From the NCBI RefSeq assembly GCF_000827125.1, contig NZ_CP010311.1:3307001-3371000 (forward strand): a stretch of 64,000 nt of DNA, written 5' to 3'. Position 1 is the first letter of the stretch, and the number at the start of each line of letters is the position of its first letter. Both the position numbers and the translations under genes were made by a program. The notes beneath the pieces were generated by a model. That model searched no databases. It was given only the letters and a program-made list of their open reading frames with translations, and had not been told where the DNA came from. Origin of the DNA: Geoalkalibacter subterraneus. GTDB taxonomy: Bacteria; Desulfobacterota; Desulfuromonadia; Desulfuromonadales; Geoalkalibacteraceae. This document shows, one piece after another, positions 32,012-39,361 of this stretch.

Positions 32012-32521
32012 ATGGCTGAATTAACCGGCAGCAAGACCGAAAAGAATCTCAAGGAAGCTTTTGCGGGCGAATCCCAGGCCAACCGTACCTACCTGGCTTT
32101 TGCCAAAAAAGCCGAGCAGGACGGCCACCCTCAGGTCGCCAAGCTGTTCCGTGCCGCCGCTGCGGCTGAAACCATCCACGCCCATGCACACCTGCGCGCC
32201 CTCAAGGGGATCGGCAGCACAGAAGAGAACCTCAAGGAGGCGGTCGGCGGCGAAACCCATGAGTTTACCGAGATGTACCCCAAGATGATTGAAGAAGCCG
32301 AAAAAGAGGGCTTCGCCGATGCCCTGCGCAGCTTCAAGCTTGCCAACCAGGTGGAGAAGGTGCATGCCGGACTCTACCAGGCAGCACTGGACAACCTCGG
32401 TAAAAACCCCGAGGTGGATTATTACGTCTGTTCAGTCTGCGGCCACACCATCGAGGGCGAACCGACCGGGCCCTGCGAAATCTGCGGAGCCGCCGCCAAA
32501 GCTTTTCAGAAGATCGACTGA
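32012..32521 (+). CDS. rbr: Rubrerythrin
   Basis: Non-haem iron peroxidase of anaerobes that reduces hydrogen peroxide. The 169-residue protein has a four-helix diiron domain with the E-x-x-x-A-x-R-T-Y and ExxH ligands (FAGESQANRTYLAFAKKA; AAAAETIHAHAHL; GGETHEFTEMYPKM; ANQVEKVHAGLY) and a C-terminal rubredoxin-like iron site, CSVCGH and CEICGA. ATG 32012 has GAGAGGA upstream. Strong promoter and terminator show a single-gene unit. Confidence 0.96.
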   Translation: MAELTGSKTEKNLKEAFAGESQANRTYLAFAKKAEQDGHPQVAKLFRAAAAAETIHAHAHLRALKGIGSTEENLKEAVGGETHEFTEMYPKMIEEAEKEGFADALRSFKLANQVEKVHAGLYQAALDNLGKNPEVDYYVCSVCGHTIEGEPTGPCEICGAAAKAFQKID

Positions 32522-32548
32522 CCTTACCCCATAGACGCGACTACCCGA

Positions 32549-32579
32549 AACCGGGTCCCTGCGGGGGCCCGGTTTTTTT
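32549..32579 (+). terminator. Intrinsic terminator of rubrerythrin
   Basis: AACCGGG (32549-32555) pairs with CCCGGTT (32568-32574), with a further CC/GG inside, and ends in seven T residues. Confidence 0.9.
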
Positions 32580-32652
32580 ATTGGGATATCTCATGCACCC
32601 GTCGCAGTGCCGTGAGCTGTCAACCCTATTGCCGTTAGAAGAGGTGGATTTC

Positions 32653-32985
32653 ATGGAAAAATGCCCTGTCTGCAAACAACCCCAGAAAGGTAAGTACTGG
32701 TGCAGCCATTGCAAGACGGTTTTCGTTTGCCCCAACCCCAACTGCGACACCCGGATCTCCAGCCGCGGGCTCGAGGCCTGTCCGCGCTGCGGCCTTTTAT
32801 TCGCAGACTATATTGAAAAACGCAAAATGTACCGGATCTGCCCCAAGTGCAAAAAACGCCAGGGCCTGTCTGAAATTCAATGCAAATTCTGCAAATACTT
32901 TTTCAACTGCCCGACCTGCGGCCACCGTGTACCGTCAACCAGCATGCTGACCTGCCCCCGCTGCGCCACCAGCCTGAGGCGCTAG
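32653..32985 (+). CDS. Four-zinc-ribbon protein, unknown function
   Basis: A 110-residue basic protein with 16 cysteines in eight CxxC-type knuckles (one is C-x4-C): residues 4/7, 17/20, 26/31, 43/46, 63/66, 77/80, 86/89 and 101/104. They pair into four consecutive zinc ribbons. No other domain is seen, so it may bind nucleic acid or protein, but no function is known. ATG 32653 has AGAGGTGG upstream. Its TAG stop lies in the CTAG at the left edge of a mobile element, which therefore touches but does not break the gene as it stands. Confidence 0.72.
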   Translation: MEKCPVCKQPQKGKYWCSHCKTVFVCPNPNCDTRISSRGLEACPRCGLLFADYIEKRKMYRICPKCKKRQGLSEIQCKFCKYFFNCPTCGHRVPSTSMLTCPRCATSLRR

Positions 32986-33143
32986 TGTCCCGTGCGGTTA
33001 GTTCCATTCATTAATTATGGCCCTTTTGCCCGCTGCCTTCGTTGCGCCTCCTCGGCTTAGCTTCGGCTAGGCCTGCGTCGGCGCGCCTTGCCAGCAGGCA
33101 AAATTGCTCAGAATTATCTAAATGAACTAACCGCACGGGACAC
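32985..33143. mobile_element. MITE-like element, copy 1
   Basis: A 159-bp non-coding element with 20-bp perfect terminal inverted repeats beginning GTGTCCCGTGCGG. It is flanked by TA (32983-32984, 33144-33145), and each edge reads CTAG. Subterminal inverted repeats (TTTTGCC-C-GCTG / CAGC-A-GGCAAAA) let nearly the whole element fold on itself. The TA duplication inside CTAG is the insertion habit of IS630/Tc1-mariner transposons, so the mover is probably an IS630-type transposase encoded elsewhere. A second copy lies at 40873-41031 in opposite orientation. Confidence 0.85.
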
Positions 33144-33285
33144 TAGTGTCAGGACACAACCCATTTAATCTAGACCCAGCCTAATTATCTGGTATCATTG
33201 GAAAAGACATCCATCAGCTGCAGATCAACTGTCGGCGCGGGCGATCCACAATATTCCCCCGCGCCGCAAACTGAAGGGGCGCTTT

Positions 33286-34716
33286 TTGCTTGCAACCATC
33301 CTTTGGCTTATCCTGACCGGCATCGGCGTTTTTTCGGCGGGGCACGCGCTGCTCAACAAGCTCGATCCGCGAGCCGCCCTGGGCTGGATTGTGACCAACC
33401 TGGCCGTCCCCGGCATCGGGCCCCTCTTTTACTGGCTGTTCGGAGTCAACCGCATCCGTACGCGCGCCCGCGACTGGCAGACCCGCGGGCAGGGGCTGCC
33501 TTGGACCGAACCTGAGTTCTGCCCCTGGTCGCCCGAGATTGCAGAAACCCTCCCCTTCCGCCATGAGAATTTCCAGGCTCTGTTGAGTCTTTCCGACGCC
33601 GTCACCCGTCGCCCTCTCTGCCCCAGCAACCATGTCTCCGTGCTGTTCAATGGCGAACAGGCCTATCCCGCTATGCTTGACGCCATTCGCAACGCGCGTG
33701 AGAGCGTTCATCTGGCCACCTATATTTTCGAAAGCAACGCCGTGGGACGCGAATTCGCCGACGCCCTGCGCGCGGCCGCCGACCGGGGCGTTACGGTGCG
33801 GGTGCTGGTGGACGCGCTGGGCGAATGTTACTCCCTGCCCCTTGTCCGCAAATTATTACGCGGCTCAAAGGTCCATGTTGCACGCTTTCTACCCCCTTCC
33901 CTGTCGGGCCGGGGCATTTATTTCAACATGCGCAATCATCGCAAAATTCTGGTGGTGGATGATGAACTCGGATTTACCGGAGGGATGAATATCGGCGACC
34001 GCCACCTGGCAGCCGACACGCACAACAAGCACCGCGTGGTGGACATTCACTTTAAAATCGAAGGGCCTACAGTCGCCCATCTGCAGGACGCATTCCTGGA
34101 GGACTGGGGGTTTGCAACCCGCGAGCGGGTGACACCGTCACGCATTCCCGAAGCGGTCCCCCATGGCGAAGCCTTCTGCCGCGGGATCAGCGCCGGTCCC
34201 AACGAAGACTTTGAAAAGCTTCACTGGATCGTCATAGGTGCGCTCAACTGCGCGCGGGAGCGGGTCTGCATCATGACCCCCTATTTCATCCCCAACCGCG
34301 CGCTGGTCTCCGCTATCAACTCCGCTGCGTTGCGCGGCGTGAAGGTGGAGGTAATCCTGCCGCGACAGAACAACCTGCCCTTTGTCGGCTGGGCAGCAGA
34401 AGCCTACGTGTGGGAGTTGGCACGCTACGGTACGCGCATTTACTTCCAACCGCCGCCATTCGTTCACAGCAAGCTGCTGCTGGTGGATGATGACTATGCC
34501 CTGGTCGGGTCAGCCAATCTCGATCCGCGCAGCCTGCGCCTTAATTTCGAGTTCAATGTGGAAATCTATTCCAGCGCCCTGGTGAAACAACTTAAAGACC
34601 ACTGCGACGCCACCATCAGAATTTCCGACCGCACCACGGTGTATGAAATAGACAGCCGCCCGTTGCTGCGGCGGCTGTGGACCAGTTTCTTCAAGCTGTT
34701 TTCTCCCTACCTTTAG
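33286..34716 (+). CDS. cls: Cardiolipin synthase
   Basis: Membrane phospholipase D family enzyme that joins two phosphatidylglycerols into cardiolipin. The 476-residue protein has two N-terminal membrane segments (residues 3-22 and 32-52) and two PLD motifs: NHRKILVVDDELGFTGGMN near 221-239 and HSKLLLVDDDYALVGSANLD near 395-414. The start is TTG 33286, supported by AAGGGG six bases upstream; no ATG or GTG fits. The frame stays open further upstream but contains no usable start codon. It is convergent with the small gene at 34731. Confidence 0.92.
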   Translation: MLATILWLILTGIGVFSAGHALLNKLDPRAALGWIVTNLAVPGIGPLFYWLFGVNRIRTRARDWQTRGQGLPWTEPEFCPWSPEIAETLPFRHENFQALLSLSDAVTRRPLCPSNHVSVLFNGEQAYPAMLDAIRNARESVHLATYIFESNAVGREFADALRAAADRGVTVRVLVDALGECYSLPLVRKLLRGSKVHVARFLPPSLSGRGIYFNMRNHRKILVVDDELGFTGGMNIGDRHLAADTHNKHRVVDIHFKIEGPTVAHLQDAFLEDWGFATRERVTPSRIPEAVPHGEAFCRGISAGPNEDFEKLHWIVIGALNCARERVCIMTPYFIPNRALVSAINSAALRGVKVEVILPRQNNLPFVGWAAEAYVWELARYGTRIYFQPPPFVHSKLLLVDDDYALVGSANLDPRSLRLNFEFNVEIYSSALVKQLKDHCDATIRISDRTTVYEIDSRPLLRRLWTSFFKLFSPYL

Positions 34717-34730
34717 GCGGCTGACCCGGA

Positions 34731-34889
34731 TTAAGAGTCCTTCTCGCCCTTGCTTTCCTGCCCATTCTTCCGCACGGGAAGATCGCAGCTGTCCGACATT
34801 CAGGTAGGAACACCGAGGCGCGGCAGAATCCAGCGGTTGAGCACGAACCAAATAGCGACGACTCCCAGCAGAATCCATATTTCATTCAT
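34731..34889 (-). CDS. Candidate small membrane selenoprotein (TGA at codon 30 read as Sec)
   Basis: Seen: ATG with AAGGAG six to seven bases upstream, one membrane segment (residues 4-20) and a conserved-looking end LPRLGVPT, then TGA (34802-34800). The frame continues for 22 hydrophilic codons, starting M-S-D-S-C, to TAA at 34731. The RNA after the TGA can form CUGC/GCAG and UCUUCC/GGAAGA stems with loop CGUGC (34788-34758), 11 bases after the UGA. Known: bacterial SECIS elements are hairpins just downstream of UGA with a G early in the loop. Inferred: a 52-residue selenoprotein with U30 and C35. If TGA is a plain stop, it is a 29-residue peptide and the gap to cls grows from 14 to 83 bases. 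Confidence 0.6.
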
Positions 34890-35032
34890 AAAAATCTCCT
34901 TTTGTTTCGCTTCACTTTATATCTATGTTTGAATGTTTGTCAAGCGCTTGACGATTGCCCTGGGCACGCTATAGTCCTGTGGCAGGACCACAAATCTAAG
35001 GGGGAGGCCTTTGGATCTTGAGAGAATGGTTT

Positions 35033-35074
35033 CTCTGCGTCCTTGCCTTGCCTCTCCGCGCCTCAGCGTTAAAA
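35033..35074. repeat. Dispersed pyrimidine-rich repeat, single arm
   Basis: On the minus strand it reads AACGCTGAGGCGCGGAGAGG and onward, matching the arms at 45383-45543 and 50637-50911. It lies in the leader of the superoxide reductase gene. The rest of 34890-35032 shows a short purine-rich stretch and no clear promoter. Confidence 0.6.
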
Positions 35075-35106
35075 AGTCCAATGAAACCTATCAGGGAGAA
35101 TTTATC

Positions 35107-35592
35107 ATGAGTAAGCCGATGCAACGCAGGGATTTCATGGTACGCAGCGCATTGACCGCCGGAGGCGTGCTGCTGGCAGCCAATCAGGTGCTGGCGCAGA
35201 AAGAGAAGGACTTCCAGGGATATTACGATGTCGACAAGGAGCTGTTTGCCAACATCAATCGGGTCGCAAATCCCGAGGAAAAGACGACCCTGGAAAAAAA
35301 ACATGCACCCGTCATCGAGGCGCCGGACAAAGTCAAATCCGGCGAACCTTTCGAGGTGACAGTCACCGTGGGTGAAATCGTGCATCCCATGGGAGCGACG
35401 CATTATATCCAGAGGGTACAGCTCTATGTGGGCAACGAGCCGGCGGGACGAGTCGATTTTTCACATCAGTTCAATGAGCCGCGTGCCCGCTTCACCCTCA
35501 AAACCGACAAGCCGGTCACGCTTGTGGTGCGTGAGTACTGCAACCTGCACGGCCTGTGGGAGAGCCGCAAGCAGATCGCCCTCGCCGACTGA
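35107..35592 (+). CDS. Superoxide reductase (neelaredoxin type) with Tat signal
   Basis: Reduces superoxide to hydrogen peroxide at a mononuclear iron. The 161-residue protein lacks the rubredoxin-like desulforedoxin domain, so it is the one-iron type. Iron ligands fit the family: KKHAPVI near residue 63, HPMGATH near 95-101 and CNLHGLW near 144-150. The N-terminus is a Tat signal (MQRRDFMVRSALTAGG, then a hydrophobic stretch to AQ), so it is predicted to act folded in the periplasm. Superoxide reductases are more often cytoplasmic, so the export is notable. TatB and TatC are encoded at 17.4-18.5 kb. Its product, peroxide, is the substrate of rubrerythrin. Confidence 0.88.
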   Translation: MSKPMQRRDFMVRSALTAGGVLLAANQVLAQKEKDFQGYYDVDKELFANINRVANPEEKTTLEKKHAPVIEAPDKVKSGEPFEVTVTVGEIVHPMGATHYIQRVQLYVGNEPAGRVDFSHQFNEPRARFTLKTDKPVTLVVREYCNLHGLWESRKQIALAD

Positions 35593-35612
35593 AAAGCACT
35601 GCTTCAGATTGA

Positions 35613-36038
35613 TCAGACCAGGAGGACAGGGCAGCGCACCTGGTGCAGCACGTAGTTGGTGACCGAGCCGAACAGCACGTCGCGGATCTCGCCGGCGTGG
35701 CTGCGGCCGATCACCAGCATCCCCACCTCTTCCTCTTCAGCCACCCGTGGAATGACTTTACGCGGGCTGCCCGTCTCAAGGCGGGTTCTGGCCTGCAGCC
35801 CTGCGGCGGTGACACGCTGCAGCTGCCTGGACAGAAAGTCCTCACCCGCCTGACGTGCCCGATCCCTGACCATATTGAGCTGAAAATCCGGGATCATCCG
35901 ATACGCCAGCCGATCCACGTCGACCACGTGCAGCAGAATCAGCGGTGACGCGAAACGCGTCGGATGGGCCAGCACATAGTCGAGAGTGGCTTCCGCTGTG
36001 GGAGAATCGTCGAGGGGAATGAGAACTTTTGCATTCAT
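35613..36038 (-). CDS. Universal stress protein (UspA fold), TRAP-associated
   Basis: A 141-residue single-domain Usp protein with an ATP-binding pattern (VLIPLDDSPTAEATL at the N-terminus; VIGRSHAGEIRDVLFGSVTNYVLHQVRCPVLLV at the C-terminus, G-x2-G-x9-G/S type). It follows dctM by 20 bases and is the last gene of the TRAP operon. Usp proteins next to TRAP transporters (such as TeaD) can regulate uptake; that role is inferred here. ATG 36038 is preferred over the upstream in-frame start. Confidence 0.88.
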   Translation of the reverse strand: MNAKVLIPLDDSPTAEATLDYVLAHPTRFASPLILLHVVDVDRLAYRMIPDFQLNMVRDRARQAGEDFLSRQLQRVTAAGLQARTRLETGSPRKVIPRVAEEEEVGMLVIGRSHAGEIRDVLFGSVTNYVLHQVRCPVLLV

Positions 36039-36057
36039 GAATGAACTCCGGCAAAGA

Positions 36058-37353
36058 TCAGCTTCCATAACCATACACCAGGCGCGGCAGCAGCAGCACC
36101 AGGTCGGGCCAGAAGGTCAGCAGCAGCAGGATGGCGATCTGGATCAGAAGAAAAGGCATGACGGCGCGCGAGACATACAGCAGGTTGCGATCCACGGTCG
36201 CGCCTGAAATGTACAGACTCACCCCCAAGGGCGGTGTGCAGTAGCCGATACCGAGATTGATGGTCATCAGCAGGCCGAAATGCATGGTGTCGATGCCGAA
36301 TTTGGCCAGCAGCGGCAGAAAGATGGGCGTCAGGATCAGCGTCGCGGAGATGATGTCCATGAACATGCCGATCAGCAGAAGCAGCACGTTGACCGCCAGC
36401 AGAAAGACCCAGGGAGACTGAATGCTGGCCACCACCGCATTGGCGATCTTGTCGGGGAGCTGCTCAAACGTCAGATATTCTCCGAAAACCGATGCGCCGG
36501 CGACAATCACCAGCAATGTCGAGGAGGTCACAGCAGAAGAAACCACGACCTGCTTCACATCGCGCAGCTTGAGGTCGCGGTGGATCAATATTTCAACAAA
36601 CAGGGCATAAAAACAGGCCACCACCGCCGCCTCGTTGGCGGTGAAAAACCCGGAATAAATCCCTCCGAAAATCAGAACCGGCAGAAAAAGCGCCCAGGCA
36701 CTCTCGCGCATGACCTTGAAAGTTTCTTTCGCGCTCGGCCGCGGCGGCGGCTGCATCCCCTGCCGCTTGCAGACGATGTAGGCGTAGAGCGACATGGCCA
36801 GCATAATCAGCAAGCCGGGCAGAAACCCTGTCAGAAACAGCGACTCCAGGGCATCATTGGACACCATGGCGTAAAGAATCATGGCGATGGAGGGAGGAAT
36901 GATGACGCCGAGGATGGGGGCGGTCGTCATGATCCCCACTGAAAACCGCTCGTCGTAGCCGTTTTTAACCAGCGCTGGAATCATGAAGCCGCCGATCGCC
37001 ACCACCGTCGCCACGGTGGAACCGGAAATGGCGCCGAAAAAGCCGCAGGCGAGAATCCCCGCCATGGCCAGACCGCCGGGCAACCATCCCACCAGGCAGT
37101 TGGCCGCCTTGATCAGTTTTTCGACAATGCTGCCGGTGGTCATGATGTTGCCGCACAGCACGAAAAACAGCACCACGACCAGGGCGAACTTGTCCATGCT
37201 GCGATAGAGAACTTCAATGACAATCTGTGGATCGATGCCGACCAGCCACACCAGGCCGATCATGCCGGTGAAAAACAAAGCCATGAACACCGGTACCGTG
37301 GCACCAAGCAGACCAAGAAGAAGCGCAAGGATGATGAGATAGCCGCCTTCCAT
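36058..37353 (-). CDS. dctM: TRAP transporter large permease
   Basis: Main transport subunit of a tripartite ATP-independent periplasmic system driven by ion gradients; 431 residues with about 12 membrane segments. Typical phrases: GFFGAISGSTVATVVAIGGFMIPAL, GVIIPPSIAMILYAMV and NLGIGYCTPPLGVSLY. Its ATG overlaps the dctQ stop (TGATG). A second in-frame start farther upstream would lie inside dctQ and is rejected. Substrate is likely an organic acid but cannot be set from sequence. Confidence 0.95.
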   Translation of the reverse strand: MEGGYLIILALLLGLLGATVPVFMALFFTGMIGLVWLVGIDPQIVIEVLYRSMDKFALVVVLFFVLCGNIMTTGSIVEKLIKAANCLVGWLPGGLAMAGILACGFFGAISGSTVATVVAIGGFMIPALVKNGYDERFSVGIMTTAPILGVIIPPSIAMILYAMVSNDALESLFLTGFLPGLLIMLAMSLYAYIVCKRQGMQPPPRPSAKETFKVMRESAWALFLPVLIFGGIYSGFFTANEAAVVACFYALFVEILIHRDLKLRDVKQVVVSSAVTSSTLLVIVAGASVFGEYLTFEQLPDKIANAVVASIQSPWVFLLAVNVLLLLIGMFMDIISATLILTPIFLPLLAKFGIDTMHFGLLMTINLGIGYCTPPLGVSLYISGATVDRNLLYVSRAVMPFLLIQIAILLLLTFWPDLVLLLPRLVYGYGS

Positions 37354-37844
37354 CAGAACCTCTCCCCGCGCCAGTCTTCCACCATCACCAGCAGGGTCCG
37401 GACAAACATCATCACGCCCATCAGCGGCAGCACGGCATAGAGAATCCACTCAGGCATCTGCAGGCTGGTTGTGCGTGCATATTCATCCTGGTAGATCAAC
37501 CAGGTCATCTGCCCGCCAAGGTGGATCATCAGACCGCAGAACACCAGCACGACCAGATGGCTGACCAGGGTCAAAAAACGTTTGGTGACGGGAAAGAGCT
37601 GCGGGATGGCATCGATTCGGATCAGTGCGCGGGAGCGCACCGCGGCGACACAGCCGATATAGGTGGTAAAGTAGATGACCTTGCGCACCACCTCATCGGA
37701 CCAGTAGAGGTTGATGTCGGCAGTGAATTTGCGTAGCAAGACATTGGCCATGGCGGTGCACAGCGCCACCATGACCGCCAGAAACAGCGACCACTCCTCC
37801 ACAAACGCCAGAGTTCGGTCAATGATGCGGAAAACTTTTTTCAA
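37353..37844 (-). CDS. dctQ: TRAP transporter small permease
   Basis: Small membrane subunit of the TRAP system, 163 residues with four membrane helices. The segment LLRKFTADINLYWSDEVVRKVIYFTTYIGCVAAVR is typical of DctQ. TTG 37844 is chosen because GAGG lies six bases before it; an earlier TTG at 37856 is possible. It stands between dctP and dctM. Confidence 0.92.
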   Translation of the reverse strand: MKKVFRIIDRTLAFVEEWSLFLAVMVALCTAMANVLLRKFTADINLYWSDEVVRKVIYFTTYIGCVAAVRSRALIRIDAIPQLFPVTKRFLTLVSHLVVLVFCGLMIHLGGQMTWLIYQDEYARTTSLQMPEWILYAVLPLMGVMMFVRTLLVMVEDWRGERF

Positions 37845-37854
37845 AACGGACCTC

Positions 37855-37884
37855 AAAAAAGGACCGGGGGTCAGAGCCCCCGGT
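37855..37884 (-). terminator. Internal terminator/attenuator between dctP and dctQ
   Basis: On the minus strand, ACCGGGGG and CCCCCGGT form an eight-pair stem followed by CC and six T residues, 11 bases before the dctQ start. It probably lowers expression of the permeases relative to the binding protein. Confidence 0.75.
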
Positions 37885-37906
37885 CACAGAAATTTCGGCC
37901 ATTATA

Positions 37907-37945
37907 TAGGAGGCTGTCGGATTTTGGAAGTCCGACAGCCTCCTA
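37907..37945. repeat. 39-bp perfect hairpin after dctP
   Basis: A 15-bp inverted repeat (TAGGAGGCTGTCGGA and its complement) with a nine-base loop. It is flanked by TA at both ends, so it could be a shortened IS-derived palindrome. It lies 11 bases after the dctP stop and may protect the dctP message. Confidence 0.6.
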
Positions 37946-37955
37946 GAGTCGGACA

Positions 37956-39002
37956 TCAGTTGCCAAGAGTCTCGCGAACCTTTTGAAGATAGTCGGGGCC
38001 GATGCGTTCGCCCCACTTGCTCACCACCGGTTCGGCCAGGTTGATAAGCCGTGCCTTGTCCTCTGCGGACAGGGGGTGAAAGCTGACTCCTGCTTCCCGC
38101 GCCAACGCGAGCTGTTCCTCATGCTGCCGGCGGGTCGCCTCGCGGGCTGCGGCGCTCTCCTCTGCAATCACATTCAGCAGAATCTCCTGCAGGTCCTGCG
38201 GCAGGCGATCAAACCAGCGCTTGTTCATCAGATGAACGAAAAGCCCCTGGGCATAGTTGAGTTCGGTGAAATGCTTGGCGATGGTGAACTTTTTTGTGAT
38301 GTTGGAGACGATAGCGGTATGATCGAGGCCGTCGATCACCCCCGTCTGCAAGGCCTGCGGCACATCGGGCCAGGGCATGACGGTGAATTTCAATCCCCAC
38401 GCCTTGTACAGATCGGTGTTGACCGGCGCCTGGGCTATGCGGAAATTAACTCCTTTAGCCTCGTCAAAGGTGCGCACCGGCACCGTTGTCGCCCAGCCGT
38501 ACGGCCCGTAATTGGTGATATCTACGACCATGACCCCTTTGCCCAAGGCGCTGTCGCGAAACGGCTCCCACAGTTCGGGGGTGTTGCGGAACGCCTCGAG
38601 CTTGTCGAAGGTATCCACCACATAGGGAAGATTGACGATCCCGAGACGCTCTGCCACATTGGCGGCAGCCACCGAGGAGCTGAGCATGCCGTGCACCGCT
38701 CCGAGACGCAGCTTGCCGATCACATCGCGCTCGCCGCCCAGTTGCGCCAGCGGCCTGAAATCCACGAAAAGACGCCCGTCGGAGCGCTCCCACACCTTGT
38801 CGCGAATGCGGTAGCCTACAGCGACCCCCTCCATCGCCGGATGGGAGATGTTGGACAGGATATAGGTGTATTGCGCACCGCTCGGATCAAACGCAGGTCT
38901 CCACCCCGAAAGCGGATCGGTCTTCTCCTGGGCAAGCCCCCCCGATACGGAAGCAAAACAAAGGGCAAGAGTAAAAATCGACAGAACGAACCATCTTTTC
39001 AC
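37956..39002 (-). CDS. dctP: TRAP transporter substrate-binding protein
   Basis: Periplasmic receptor of the TRAP system, 348 residues. A signal peptide ends near residue 24 (SGGLAQ). The body contains GVNFRIAQAPVNTDLYKAWGLKFTVMPWPDVPQALQTGVIDGLDH, the usual ligand-binding region including the conserved arginine. GTG 39002 is preferred: AAGGAGA is seven bases before it and almost touches the alternative ATG 39008. It is strongly similar to the orphan paralogue at 39362. Confidence 0.93.
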   Translation of the reverse strand: MKRWFVLSIFTLALCFASVSGGLAQEKTDPLSGWRPAFDPSGAQYTYILSNISHPAMEGVAVGYRIRDKVWERSDGRLFVDFRPLAQLGGERDVIGKLRLGAVHGMLSSSVAAANVAERLGIVNLPYVVDTFDKLEAFRNTPELWEPFRDSALGKGVMVVDITNYGPYGWATTVPVRTFDEAKGVNFRIAQAPVNTDLYKAWGLKFTVMPWPDVPQALQTGVIDGLDHTAIVSNITKKFTIAKHFTELNYAQGLFVHLMNKRWFDRLPQDLQEILLNVIAEESAAAREATRRQHEEQLALAREAGVSFHPLSAEDKARLINLAEPVVSKWGERIGPDYLQKVRETLGN

Positions 39003-39161
39003 GTGCATTCTCCTTGGGTACGGCTTGTTGTGACTGGAAATAGAATAAGTTTACACAGAATAAAACAAACCCTGTTCTGAAAAAACCTTTTTCCATGTTG
39101 ATTGACACTGCAAGCGCGTTAATTCAACCCTCCCGAAAAAACGTTCCATGGCGGCAAACCC

Positions 39162-39203
39162 AAAAAACAAAAAAGACCGCGGGGCTTTCAGGCCACCGCG
39201 GTC
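39162..39203 (-). terminator. Terminator downstream of the second dctP
   Basis: On the minus strand, GACCGCGG (39203-39196) pairs with CCGCGGTC (39182-39175) and is followed by runs of T. It separates the orphan dctP from the dctPQM operon. Confidence 0.82.
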
Positions 39204-39253
39204 GATAATGATAAGTCAAAGAACTTGAACCACCCGTTCACTTCGTTCACTAG

Positions 39254-39341
39254 AGAACACAGAGGTCACCGAGACAAGAAGTGAGAATTTTTTATGGTTT
39301 TCTCTGTGCCATCCTCTGTGCACTCCGTGATCCCTGTGATG
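39254..39341. repeat. Imperfect CACAGAG-type inverted repeat
   Basis: CACAGAGGTCACCGAGA on the left is inversely matched, imperfectly, by CTCTGTG and ATCCTCTGTGCACTCCGTGATC on the right. It looks like a degenerate member of a dispersed repeat family. Confidence 0.45.
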
Positions 39342-39361
39342 AAAGATTATTTTCTGAGGTT

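Larger units (their letters stand above)
39003..39361. other. Gap between the two dctP genes
   Basis: 359 bases with no gene. It holds the AT-rich promoter region of the first dctP, the terminator at 39162-39203 and the repeat at 39254-39341. No confident -35/-10 or sigma-54 site was found. Confidence 0.5.

Noticed and set aside
33181-33285. Open frame extending cls upstream
   Set aside because: No ATG, GTG or TTG occurs between the stop at 33166 and TTG 33286, and the latter has a good ribosome site and begins a normal cardiolipin synthase N-terminus.
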